Assembly (NCBI GenBank): GCA_025362495.1
Contig: JANYGI010000056.1
Coordinates: 1-64,000 of the forward strand
Direction of reading: 5' to 3'
DNA from: Byssovorax sp.
GTDB taxonomy: Bacteria > Myxococcota_A > Polyangia > Polyangiales > Polyangiaceae
Length of the DNA: 64,000 nucleotides
Part shown: piece by piece, positions 26,708 to 34,887 of the stretch
Layout of the letters: every line of letters begins with the position of its first letter
How positions within the stretch are numbered: position 1 is the stretch's first letter
The notes under the pieces: generated by a model
Database searches by the model: none
What the model saw: only the letters and a program-made list of their open reading frames with translations
What the model was told of the DNA's origin: nothing
Translations under genes and position numbers: made by a program

Positions 26708-28483
26708 GTGAACAAGCTCAATTCAATCCTCGGCGGAGCGGTGGTGATCGCGATCGGCATCGTGTTCATCGTCCAGTTCCGGCCCGCGAGCGGCCAGCAG
26801 AAGGTCGACTCCGGCCCCAAGTGCGTGGCCGAGGTCAAGGGTAGCTGCATCGACAGCAACTACTTCTTCGCGGCGCAGCGGCTGATCTCGTACGCCGGCA
26901 TCGACGGCGCGCGGCAGAAGGCGATGGGCTTCCGCAAGCAGGTGGCCGAGGGCTTGATCGAGCAGTGGGCGCTGAACCAGGACGCGAAGCGCCTCGGCAT
27001 CGTGGTATCGGACGACGACGTCAGCGCCGAGATCGCGGCCGGGCGGGCTCACATTTCGCTCCCCGCCGACAAGGCCCGCGAGATGGGCTACCCGCTCCGC
27101 ATCGGCGAAGAGCTGGTGACCCCGCTCTACGTCCGCGACCGCAAGACGAAGAAGTTCGACGCCAAGCTGGCCGAGAAGAACATCCGCCAGGCCACGCGCC
27201 TCAGCTCGCTCGAGTTCCGCGAGTTCCAGAGGCAAGAGCTCACCGCGGCGCGCATGCGCGAGATCATCAAGCAGCGCGTCCGCGTCGGTGAGAACGAGGC
27301 GTTCGAGCAGTTCGCACGCGAGAAGGCCACGGTCACGCTCGACTTCGCCCGCCTCGATCGTCGCTTCTACGCCGACCTCGTCCTGGACACGTCGCCCAGG
27401 GCCGTCGAGGCCTGGGCCGCGCAGAACAAGGAAGAGCTCGACAAGGTCTGGGAGTCGCGCAAGGCGCAGTTCCTCCCCGAGTGCCGCGTCACGCGCCACG
27501 TGCTCGTGAAGATCGGCGAGACGGCGAGCGACGACGAGAAGGCCGAGGCCCGGAAGAAGGCCGAGCGCCTGCTCGAGCGCATCAACAAGGGCGAAGACTT
27601 CGCCGAGGTCGCGCGCAAGACGAGCGACGACGGCAGCGCCTCGCGCGGCGGCGAGCTCGGCTGCGTGCAGAAGGGCAAGATGGTCAAGCCCTTCGAGGAC
27701 GCGATGATGGCGCTCGGCGAGGGCAAGGTCAGCGGCGTCGTGCAGAGCGAGTTCGGCTTCCACATCCTCAAGGTCGAGAAGATCGCCAAGGACGCCGACG
27801 CCGAGAAGCTCGGCCGCGCGCAGACCGCGACCGAGGTCTACATCGGGCACGAGTCCGACCGCCTCGCGACCGAGGGCGCGAAGAAGATCCTCGAGGCCGT
27901 GCGCGGCGGGAAATCGCTGAAAGACGCGCTCCAGGCCCACCTCGACGAGGTGCTCCCGAAGACCGACGCGCCCGCCAAGAAGGACGAGAAGAAGGCCGCC
28001 AAGAAGGACGAGAAGAAGGCCGCCAAGAAGGACGACAAGTCCGAGGAAGCGGCCAGCGACGACAAGCCGGCGATGACCGCGGAGAACCACCCCGCGCGGC
28101 CGACGATCGAGTCGACGATGCCCTTCAACTCGAGCGGCGATCCGATCCAGGGCGTGCGCCCCGGCGTCGAGGTCGCGCGCATCGCCTTCGGCCTCGACAA
28201 GCCCGGCGCGGTGCCGAACGACATCCTCCCGCTCGAGACCGGCTACGCCGTGCTCCAGCTCAAGGACAAGGCCCCGGCCTCGAAGGACGACTGGGAGAAG
28301 AACCGCGAGTACTACGTCGGCTCGATGCGCGCGAACCGCCAGAACGACGCGCTCGTGGCGTACATCAAGAAGCTCCGCGCCCAGGTCGTCGGCGAGCCCA
28401 AGTTCCCCGAGCCGTCGATGCTCGTCGATCCCTCGAACAAGGACGACGCGCCGAACAACGCCGACAGCAACGAGGAGCAGTGA
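26708..28483 (+). CDS. Membrane-anchored peptidyl-prolyl isomerase (SurA/PpiD-like)
   Basis: 591 residues from GTG 26708, with GGAG six bases before; a much longer frame upstream overlaps genes on the other strand and is rejected. One N-terminal membrane anchor (ILGGAVVIAIGIVFIVQF), a helical SurA_N-type chaperone domain (residues 40-230), and a parvulin domain at about 255-355 (CRVTRHVLVKIGE ... ASRGGELGCVQKGKMVKPFEDA ... GVVQSEFGFHILKVEKI). Then a Lys/Asp/Ala repeat linker (about 410-450) and a second, degenerate parvulin-like half (VRPGVEVARIAFGLDKPG ... ILPLETGYAVLQLKDK). Assists folding of exported proteins in the periplasm. Followed immediately by the M16 peptidase (4-base overlap). Confidence 0.9.
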   Translation: MNKLNSILGGAVVIAIGIVFIVQFRPASGQQKVDSGPKCVAEVKGSCIDSNYFFAAQRLISYAGIDGARQKAMGFRKQVAEGLIEQWALNQDAKRLGIVVSDDDVSAEIAAGRAHISLPADKAREMGYPLRIGEELVTPLYVRDRKTKKFDAKLAEKNIRQATRLSSLEFREFQRQELTAARMREIIKQRVRVGENEAFEQFAREKATVTLDFARLDRRFYADLVLDTSPRAVEAWAAQNKEELDKVWESRKAQFLPECRVTRHVLVKIGETASDDEKAEARKKAERLLERINKGEDFAEVARKTSDDGSASRGGELGCVQKGKMVKPFEDAMMALGEGKVSGVVQSEFGFHILKVEKIAKDADAEKLGRAQTATEVYIGHESDRLATEGAKKILEAVRGGKSLKDALQAHLDEVLPKTDAPAKKDEKKAAKKDEKKAAKKDDKSEEAASDDKPAMTAENHPARPTIESTMPFNSSGDPIQGVRPGVEVARIAFGLDKPGAVPNDILPLETGYAVLQLKDKAPASKDDWEKNREYYVGSMRANRQNDALVAYIKKLRAQVVGEPKFPEPSMLVDPSNKDDAPNNADSNEEQ

Positions 28484-29778
28484 GCGCCGGGGCGCCGATG
28501 CTCGAGCACCACGACGTCGTCCTCCCGAACGGGCTCAAGCTCGTCCTGGTCCCGCAGCCGAGCGTGCATCGCGCGGTGGCGTCGCTCTACCTCCGGACCG
28601 GCTCGCGCTTCGAAACGCCTGAAAACAACGGCATTTCGCACTTCCTCGAGCACATGGTGTTCCGGGGGACGAAGAGCATGCCCTCCGCGCACGAGCAGTC
28701 GCTCGCGTTCGAGCGGCTCGGCGGCACCCTCTACGCCGCGACCCACGTCGACCACGGCGTGATGTCGGTCGCGGTCCCGCCCGCGAACTTCGAGCGCGTG
28801 CTCCCGCTGCTCGGCGAGGTGACGACGTCGCCGCTGTTCACCGAGATCGAGATCGAGCGCGGCATCGTCCGCGAAGAGATCCTGGAAGACCTCGACGACG
28901 ACGGCCGCGACGTCGATCCCGACAACATCTCGCGCGCCCTCATCTACGACAAGCACCCCCTCGGCTACACGATCACCGGGGCCATCGCCGCGCTCTCGCG
29001 CTTCGACGAGGCCGCGCTCCACGCGCACCACGCGCGCCACTACAGCGGCGAGAACGCCGTCCTCTGCGTCGCGGGGCGCATCGGCGATCTCGACCGGATA
29101 ACGGCGCTGGTCGAGCGCAGCTTCGGCGCGATGCCCCGGGGCGCCCGCGTCCCGGTCGTGGCCCCGCCGAACGGCCAGAAGAAGCCGCGCTTCCGCTTCG
29201 TCGAGAACCAGTCGAGCCAGACCGATCTCCGCATCGCCTTCCGCGCCCCGAGCGAGCGCGATCCGCGCGAGCCCGCCGTCGAGATGCTCCTCCGCGTCCT
29301 CGACGACGGCATGTCGACGCGCCTCTACGAGCGGGTCTGCGACCGCCTCGGCCTCTGCTACGACGTCTCGGGGATGTTCGAGTGCTACGAGGACGACGGT
29401 GTCGTCGACGTCGCCGCCGGCGCCCAGCACGAGCGCGTCGCCCAGGTCGCGAAGGAGATCTTCTCGCTCTTCCACGATCTCGCCGAGCACGGGCCGCGCG
29501 AGGACGAGCTCGAGAAGGCGCGCGATCGCCACCTCTGGTCGGTCGAGGCGATGCAAGACGACGCCGAGGGGGTGGCCGGATTCTTCGGCCTCGCCGCGCT
29601 CGCCGACATCACTCGCACGCCGATGGCGCGCCACGCCGAGATGGTGGCCGTCACCGCCGCCGACGTGCGCGACGCCGCGCAGGCGGTGTTCCGGCCTGAG
29701 CGCCTCAGCGCCGTGGCCGTCGGCCTGCTGAGCGAGGCCGAAGAGCGCCGCCTGGAAAAAGCGATCAAGGCTTTCTGA
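28480..29778 (+). CDS. M16-family zinc metallopeptidase
   Basis: 432 residues from GTG 28480, which overlaps the isomerase stop (GTGA); ATG 28498 is an alternative. The inverted zinc motif HFLEH (residue 57 region) with the downstream Glu in IERGIVREEILEDLDDDG is complete. Second half (residues 230-430) is the inactive partner domain with FRFVENQSSQTDLRIAF and RLYERVCDRLGLCYDVSG. No signal peptide: likely cytoplasmic or released by other means, similar to processing-peptidase-like PqqL/YmxG proteins. Pairing with a foldase suggests envelope protein quality control. Confidence 0.92.
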   Translation: MSAGAPMLEHHDVVLPNGLKLVLVPQPSVHRAVASLYLRTGSRFETPENNGISHFLEHMVFRGTKSMPSAHEQSLAFERLGGTLYAATHVDHGVMSVAVPPANFERVLPLLGEVTTSPLFTEIEIERGIVREEILEDLDDDGRDVDPDNISRALIYDKHPLGYTITGAIAALSRFDEAALHAHHARHYSGENAVLCVAGRIGDLDRITALVERSFGAMPRGARVPVVAPPNGQKKPRFRFVENQSSQTDLRIAFRAPSERDPREPAVEMLLRVLDDGMSTRLYERVCDRLGLCYDVSGMFECYEDDGVVDVAAGAQHERVAQVAKEIFSLFHDLAEHGPREDELEKARDRHLWSVEAMQDDAEGVAGFFGLAALADITRTPMARHAEMVAVTAADVRDAAQAVFRPERLSAVAVGLLSEAEERRLEKAIKAF

Positions 29779-29813
29779 TCACTGCTGTCTCCTGACGCCG
29801 CGTTCCTCGCGCC

Positions 29814-29855
29814 TCGCGCCGGACAGCCGGAGCCGGCGCGAAGACCGCGGTTTTT
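29814..29855 (+). terminator. Rho-independent-like terminator after the M16 gene
   Basis: TCGCGCCGG (29814-29822) pairs exactly with CCGGCGCGA (29833-29841); a TTTTT run follows at 29851-29855 after nine more bases. The gap makes it imperfect, but it sits between the peptidase stop and the next promoter. Confidence 0.45.
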
Positions 29856-29873
29856 CATGCCGAGAAGTCTTTC

Positions 29874-29902
29874 TTGCATTCATCCAGATGAATGCATATA
29901 AC
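29874..29902 (+). promoter_or_regulatory. Sigma-70-like promoter whose spacer is a 22-bp palindrome
   Basis: TTGCAT (29874-29879), 17 bases, TATAAC (29897-29902) is a good sigma-70 promoter. Between and overlapping the -35 lies TGCATTCATC (29875-29884), CA, GATGAATGCA (29887-29896): two perfect 10-base arms. A dimeric ArsR protein bound here would block the polymerase. A start point six or seven bases after the -10 falls at 29908-29909, on an in-frame GTG. Confidence 0.7.
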
Positions 29903-29908
29903 TCCTTA

Positions 29909-31006
29909 GTGTCCAGCGACGAAGAGCCCCTGATTGGCAGCGTGCCCAGCGGCGCGGCCGCGGCCTCGGCGCGCTGGGAGCTCTATCGGCTGCTCGCCGA
30001 TCCGGTGCGGCCGCGCCTCCTCGCGCTGGTGTCCGTGGAAGAGCTCGGCGTCGGGGAGCTCGCGGATCTCCTCCGCGAGGGGCAGCCCAAGATCTCGCGG
30101 CACGCCTCGGCGCTGCGCGAAGCGGGGATCGTCGCCGGTCGCAAGCAAGGCACGTGGACGCTCCTCCGCCTCGCGCCCGGCGCCGCGGAGGACGCGGTCG
30201 TCGCCGACGCCGTGGCCGCAGGGCTCGCCTCGTGCCGCGCCGATGGCACCCTCGCGCGCGTCGACGAGGTCATCGCCGCGCGCGACGAGGCCACGCGCGA
30301 GTTCTTCGCGCGCGGCGGGCGACCCGTGAAATCCGGCCCGCCGCACGAGCTCGGCGCCTACCTCGCCGCGCTCGCACCACTGCTCCCGTACCGTCGCCTC
30401 GCGGTCGACGTCGGCACCGGCGAAGGCCCCCTGCTCGAGGTGCTCGCCCCGATCTTCGACAAGGTCCTCGCCGTCGATCGCTCGGACGCGCAGCTCGCCC
30501 TCGCGGCCGAGCGCGTGCGCCGCCGCGAGCTCACCAACGTCACGCTCGTGCGCAGCGAGATCGACGGGCCCGAGGTCCTCGAAGCGCTTCATGAAGCGCT
30601 TCAGCATCACCGGCCCCGCGGCGCCGACGTGGTCTTCGCGTCGCGCGTCCTCCATCACGCGCCGGTGCCTGCGCGCGCCCTCCGCGCCCTCGTCGATCTC
30701 GCGCGCCCGCCCTCGGGCGACGCGCCCGGCGGCGCGGTCTGCATCCTCGACTACGAGGCCCACGACGATCAGGCGCTGCGCGAGCAGCAGGCCGATCTCT
30801 GGCTCGGGTTCGAGCCGCGGGAGCTCAAGCGCCTCGCCCGCCACGCGGGCCTCGTCGACGTCACCTGGCAACGCCTCCCGGCCGCCTGGCAGGGCGAAGG
30901 CCCCGATCGCCACCTCGCGTGGCAGCTGCTCGTAGGTAAACGCGGAAACGACGCTCACGCCCATCCGGCGGAGCACTCACCAGAGAACAACAAGAGGAAG
31001 TCATGA
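29909..31006 (+). CDS. ArsR-type regulator fused to a SAM-dependent methyltransferase
   Basis: 365 residues from GTG 29909; an ATG at 29888 adds seven residues but lies inside the promoter, upstream of the likely transcription start. Residues 20-90: winged helix ([34 protein letters not shown] ... [15 protein letters not shown]) of ArsR type. Residues 150-320: class I methyltransferase with motif [17 protein letters not shown], then VLAVDRS and [12 protein letters not shown]. Such fusions are found next to methionine-cycle genes; ATGA overlap with ahcY makes coupling certain. The methyltransferase half may sense SAM or SAH and thereby set DNA binding, or methylate a substrate. Confidence 0.9.
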   Translation: MSSDEEPLIGSVPSGAAAASARWELYRLLADPVRPRLLALVSVEELGVGELADLLREGQPKISRHASALREAGIVAGRKQGTWTLLRLAPGAAEDAVVADAVAAGLASCRADGTLARVDEVIAARDEATREFFARGGRPVKSGPPHELGAYLAALAPLLPYRRLAVDVGTGEGPLLEVLAPIFDKVLAVDRSDAQLALAAERVRRRELTNVTLVRSEIDGPEVLEALHEALQHHRPRGADVVFASRVLHHAPVPARALRALVDLARPPSGDAPGGAVCILDYEAHDDQALREQQADLWLGFEPRELKRLARHAGLVDVTWQRLPAAWQGEGPDRHLAWQLLVGKRGNDAHAHPAEHSPENNKRKS

Positions 31007-32316
31007 GCGCGAAGGATCAGAACTACAAAGTCGCCGACATGAAGCTCGCAGACTGGGGTCGCAAGGAGATCCGCATCGCCGAGAAGGAGATGCCGGGGCT
31101 CATGGCACTCCGCGCGGAGTACGGCGCGTCGAAGCCCCTCAAGGGCGCGCGCATCGCCGGCTGCCTCCACATGACGATCCAGACCGCGGTCCTGATCGAG
31201 ACGCTGACCGAGCTCGGCGCCGACGTGACCTGGACGAGCTGCAACATCTACTCGACGCAGGATCACGCGGCCGCGGCGATCGCGGCGGCCGGCGTCCCGG
31301 TCTTCGCCTGGAAGGGCGAGACGCTGGAAGAGTACGACTGGTGCCTCGAGCAGCAGCTCAAGGCCTTCCCGGGCGGCAAGCCCCCGAACATGATCCTCGA
31401 CGACGGCGGCGATCTCACGGTGTGGATCCACGAGAAGCACCCGCAGATGTTCGCCGGCGACGACGCGATCCGCGGCATCTCGGAAGAGACGACGACGGGC
31501 GTGCACCGCCTCTACGAGATGTTCCAGAAGGGCACCCTCAAGGTCCCCGCGATGAACGTCAACGACTCGGTCACCAAGTCGAAGTTCGATAACCTCTACG
31601 GTTGTCGCGAGTCGCTCGGCGACGCGATCAAGCGCGCCACCGACGTGATGTTCGCCGGCAAGGTCGCCGTCGTGTGCGGCCACGGCGACGTCGGCAAGGG
31701 CTCGGCGCAGTCGCTCCGCAGCATCGGCGCCCGCGTCATCGTCACCGAGGTCGATCCCATCTGCGCGCTCCAGGCCGCGATGGAAGGCTACGAGGTCAAG
31801 ACGCTCGAAGAGGTCGCCCCCATCGCCGACATCTTCGTCACCGCCACGGGCTGCAAAGACATCATCCGCGCCGAGCACTTCAAGGCGATGAAGGACGAGG
31901 CCATCCTCTGCAACATCGGCCACTTCGACAGCGAGATCCAGGTCTCGTGGCTCGAGTCGAACCCCGAGATCAAGCACGAGGAGGTGAAGCCCCTCGTCGA
32001 TCAGTACATCTTCCCGGACGGCAAGCGCCTCACGCTCCTCGCCAAGGGGCGCCTCGTCAACCTCGGCTGCGCGACGGGGCACCCCTCGTTCGTGATGAGC
32101 TGCTCGTTCACCAACCAGGTGCTCGCGCAGCTCGCGCTCTGGAGCGAGAAGTTCCCGCTCGGCGTGCACATCCTCCCGAAGAAGCTCGACGAGAAGGTCG
32201 CCGCGCTCCACCTGAAGAAGCTCGGCGTCAACCTGACGAAGCTCAGCGCCGATCAGGCGTCGTACCTCGGCGTGCCGGCCGAGGGCCCGTTCAAGCCCGA
32301 GAACTACCGCTATTGA
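31003..32316 (+). CDS. ahcY: S-adenosylhomocysteine hydrolase
   Basis: 437 residues, overlapping the regulator stop by four bases. [65 protein letters not shown]-binding [15 protein letters not shown] (about residue 222) and the C-terminal KPENYRY are all family landmarks. It cleaves SAH to homocysteine and adenosine using bound NAD, removing the inhibitor of methyltransferases. Coupling to an ArsR-methyltransferase suggests feedback by SAH or SAM. No SAH riboswitch is visible upstream; control appears to be by the operator. Confidence 0.97.
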   Translation: MSAKDQNYKVADMKLADWGRKEIRIAEKEMPGLMALRAEYGASKPLKGARIAGCLHMTIQTAVLIETLTELGADVTWTSCNIYSTQDHAAAAIAAAGVPVFAWKGETLEEYDWCLEQQLKAFPGGKPPNMILDDGGDLTVWIHEKHPQMFAGDDAIRGISEETTTGVHRLYEMFQKGTLKVPAMNVNDSVTKSKFDNLYGCRESLGDAIKRATDVMFAGKVAVVCGHGDVGKGSAQSLRSIGARVIVTEVDPICALQAAMEGYEVKTLEEVAPIADIFVTATGCKDIIRAEHFKAMKDEAILCNIGHFDSEIQVSWLESNPEIKHEEVKPLVDQYIFPDGKRLTLLAKGRLVNLGCATGHPSFVMSCSFTNQVLAQLALWSEKFPLGVHILPKKLDEKVAALHLKKLGVNLTKLSADQASYLGVPAEGPFKPENYRY

Positions 32317-32383
32317 GCGAGGAGAGGGCGCCTGCCCCCTCCACCGATATCCCCGCCGTGCCCGCCGTAGTAGTCACGCGGGC

Positions 32384-33196
32384 ATGGCTCTCCCCAAGCA
32401 CCCTCGCGCCGTGATCACCGGCGCCGGCTCCGGTCTCGGACGCGCCCTGTCGCTCGAGCTCGCCGGGCGCGGCGCGCGCTTGCTCCTCGCTGACATCGAC
32501 GACGCCGGGCTCGCCGAGACGGCGCGGCTCACGGGGGCGGCAGGGGCCGAGACGGTGACCCAGCGCTGCAACGTCGCGGTCGCCGCCGAGGTCGAGGCCC
32601 TCGCCGTGGCCGCCGACGAGCGCATGGGCGGCTCCGACCTCGTGATCAACAACGCCGGCGTCGCCGTCGGCGGGCTCGTCGGCGAGATCCCCCTCACCGA
32701 CTGGGAGTGGATCATGGCCGTCAACATCTGGGGCGTGATCTACGGCTGCCACTCGTTCTTGCCGCGGATGAAGCGGCAGAAGAGCGGCCACGTGCTCAAC
32801 GTCGCCTCCACGGCCGGGCTGATCCACGCGCCGGGAATGGGGCCGTACAACGTCACCAAGGCCGGCGTCGTCGCCCTCTCCGAGACGCTCGCGGCCGAGC
32901 TCACCGGCACCGGCGTCGGCGTCACCGTCCTCTGCCCCACGTTCTTCAAGACCAACATCTTCAAGAGCTCGCGCTCCACCGGCGACGCCGCCGCGAAGGC
33001 CCCCGTCGAGAAGCTGATGGCGCGCGCGCGGCTCCAGGCCGACGGCGTCGCGCGCTACGCGATCGACTCGGTCGACGCCGGCCGCCTCCACGCGCTCCCC
33101 CACGGAGACGGCCGCTGGTTCTGGCGAGCGAAGCGCGTGGCTCCAGGATTCTTCGCATCCACCGTACTCGGGCACGGCCAGCGCTTCCTCAAGTAG
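32384..33196 (+). CDS. Short-chain dehydrogenase/reductase
   Basis: 270 residues. Rossmann TGAGSGLGRALSLEL (residues 11-25), DIDD cofactor-selecting acid pair (NAD-preferring), NNAG (about 85), catalytic Ser-Tyr-Lys in VASTAGLIHAPG and YNVTKAG. After residue 200 a C-terminal FASTVLGHGQRFLK-type tail is typical of the classical SDR subgroup annotated as SDR family oxidoreductase; substrate not predictable. It begins 67 bases after ahcY on the same strand. Confidence 0.9.
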   Translation: MALPKHPRAVITGAGSGLGRALSLELAGRGARLLLADIDDAGLAETARLTGAAGAETVTQRCNVAVAAEVEALAVAADERMGGSDLVINNAGVAVGGLVGEIPLTDWEWIMAVNIWGVIYGCHSFLPRMKRQKSGHVLNVASTAGLIHAPGMGPYNVTKAGVVALSETLAAELTGTGVGVTVLCPTFFKTNIFKSSRSTGDAAAKAPVEKLMARARLQADGVARYAIDSVDAGRLHALPHGDGRWFWRAKRVAPGFFASTVLGHGQRFLK

Positions 33197-33212
33197 GGGG
33201 TCGGAGACAACC

Positions 33213-33698
33213 ATGAACATTCGCGTATTGCTGCTCCTCGGCGCGCTCGCGCTCTCCTCCGGCGCCGCCGGTTGCCAGGACAAACCCACGCGCTGGGACA
33301 CCGCCGCGACGTCCACCGTGGCGCGCGCCCCCGACGCGCCGCCCGTCAAGGAGGCTGGCTCGTTCAACAAGTTCTTCCCGGCCGACGGGATCGACGGGAT
33401 GAAGCGAGTTTATACCCAGGAGAAGACCGGATTCGCCGAGGCCAAGCTCCAGAAGGACGGCAAAGACGTGGCCGTGCTCTCGATCTCGGACGCCTCGGGC
33501 GACGCCGAGGCCCTCAAGAAGTTCGAGGGCGCGACCGACAAGATCCAGGGATATCCACTGGTCACCGTCGGAAAGAACCAGTCTTCGCTGCTCGTGAAGG
33601 GGCGGTATCAAGTCAAGGTCTCTTCCCAGCAACTCGACGAAGGCGCGCGCAAGCCATGGCTCGAGAAGTTCAACCTGAGCGGCCTCGCCGGCCTTTGA
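33213..33698 (+). CDS. Predicted lipoprotein
   Basis: 161 residues with a clear type II signal (MNIRVLLLLGALALSSGAAGC, Cys 21). The mature part (SFNKFFPADGIDGMKRVYTQEKTGFAEAKL, VAVLSISDASGDAEALKKF, SLLVKGRYQVKVSSQQLD) resembles small envelope proteins with an alpha-beta fold that follows a ligand's ebb; no family recognised. First of three small genes with short gaps (10 and 55 bases). Confidence 0.85.
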   Translation: MNIRVLLLLGALALSSGAAGCQDKPTRWDTAATSTVARAPDAPPVKEAGSFNKFFPADGIDGMKRVYTQEKTGFAEAKLQKDGKDVAVLSISDASGDAEALKKFEGATDKIQGYPLVTVGKNQSSLLVKGRYQVKVSSQQLDEGARKPWLEKFNLSGLAGL

Positions 33699-33708
33699 GG
33701 ATCAGTCC

Positions 33709-34599
33709 ATGAGCCACCAACCGATTCACAAGATTCTCGAAGAGCTCCCCGCCTCGAACCTCACCACGCGGCTCCTTGGCGCCCTCGACTACGTCGTCCC
33801 CGGCCAGTGGGAGAACGTGACCAGCTGGGAGACGATGATCAAGCGCGTCACCGGCGAGGACGATCAAGCGCTGATCCAGCGCGTCGGCGACCGCGCCATC
33901 GAGCTCTACAACGATCCCGAGCAGGGGTATCAGCGCGCCATCCAGATCTTCCACCTGGTCGACAGCACCCAGGGCATGGCCGGCGCCGCCGAGATGGCCA
34001 ACAAGCTGAGCGAGTCCTTCGATTTCCTCTCGTTCCTGGGGAGGATCACGCCCAAGGCCGACACCACGCAAGGCATCGACGCCGCGGTGAAGTTCGTCGC
34101 CGAGATGGCCACCTTCTGTTACACCAACGGCCTCCCCGGCGACAGCGTGGGTGATTTCCTCTCGTCGCTGATGGCCTACGAGAAGGAAGACTCCATCCGC
34201 TTCGCCGCGTGGGTCACCTTCGATCTCGTCCTCCCGCTCGGGCCCGACTTCCTCGCCAAGACGCTCGACGTCCTCTCCAGCGCGACCCACGCCGAGCTCG
34301 GAGAGAACAGCCGCTTTGCCAGGATCGCGAAATACCTCCCCGGCGCCGATCTCGCCGAGAAGGCGGGGCTCCTCAGCTCGACGCTCGCGGTCTCCAGCGG
34401 CCACATCACCAGCTTCGTGGCCGAGAAGGGGCTCGATCAGCAGGACATCTTCCAGCGGATCAAGGGCTACGTCGAGGTCGGCGACAACGCCCTCGACTAC
34501 GTGTCTGCGGCGATCGACATGAGCACCAACTACTTCGAGCACACCGGCATCCAGAGCGTCAGCCGCCGGCTGATCTCGCGCGCTTACGGCGAGATCTGA
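33709..34599 (+). CDS. Hypothetical all-helical protein
   Basis: 296 residues, no signal peptide, ten bases after the lipoprotein gene. Predominantly helical with Phe/Tyr/Leu-rich helices (VKFVAEMATFCYTNGLPGDSVGDFLSSLMAY); no catalytic motif. Could bind a ligand or a membrane surface. I do not recognise a family. Confidence 0.8.
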   Translation: MSHQPIHKILEELPASNLTTRLLGALDYVVPGQWENVTSWETMIKRVTGEDDQALIQRVGDRAIELYNDPEQGYQRAIQIFHLVDSTQGMAGAAEMANKLSESFDFLSFLGRITPKADTTQGIDAAVKFVAEMATFCYTNGLPGDSVGDFLSSLMAYEKEDSIRFAAWVTFDLVLPLGPDFLAKTLDVLSSATHAELGENSRFARIAKYLPGADLAEKAGLLSSTLAVSSGHITSFVAEKGLDQQDIFQRIKGYVEVGDNALDYVSAAIDMSTNYFEHTGIQSVSRRLISRAYGEI

Positions 34600-34654
34600 C
34601 GCTCTCGTCGCCGCCTTCGATTCGACACCACGCAATCATCCAAGGAGACTCATC

Positions 34655-34870
34655 ATGACCGTTCTCGCGAAGCTTCTCGACAAGGCCTACGAAACCAAGA
34701 CGCCGACCGAGCTGGTCGACGCCCCCGTGGCCGCCCTCCAGGGCGTCTCGGACGCCGACGCCGAGGCCCTCAAGAAGGCCTTCGGCATCAAGACGATCGG
34801 TGATCTGGCGAAGAACAAGTACGTCATCGCCGCCCAGACGATCGCGCACCTCGCGGCCCTGCACAAGTAG
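34655..34870 (+). CDS. Small helix-hairpin-helix-like protein
   Basis: 71 residues. LQGVSDADAEALKKAFGIKTIGDLAKNKYV has the pattern of a helix-hairpin-helix (as in the C-terminal modules that follow a 'GVs/GI ... tI.dLa' rule in DUF4332-like proteins). Such modules bind DNA or protein. Follows the 296-residue gene by 55 bases with GGAGACTC before the ATG. Confidence 0.8.
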   Translation: MTVLAKLLDKAYETKTPTELVDAPVAALQGVSDADAEALKKAFGIKTIGDLAKNKYVIAAQTIAHLAALHK

Positions 34871-34887
34871 AGCGACGCGCGCTCGAG

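Noticed and set aside
29779-31002. SAH or SAM riboswitch for ahcY
   Set aside because: No conserved riboswitch core; the short leader holds a promoter and palindrome, and ahcY is translationally coupled to the regulator.
30955-32211. Large minus-strand frame opposite ahcY
   Set aside because: Complementary-strand shadow; ahcY has complete family motifs.
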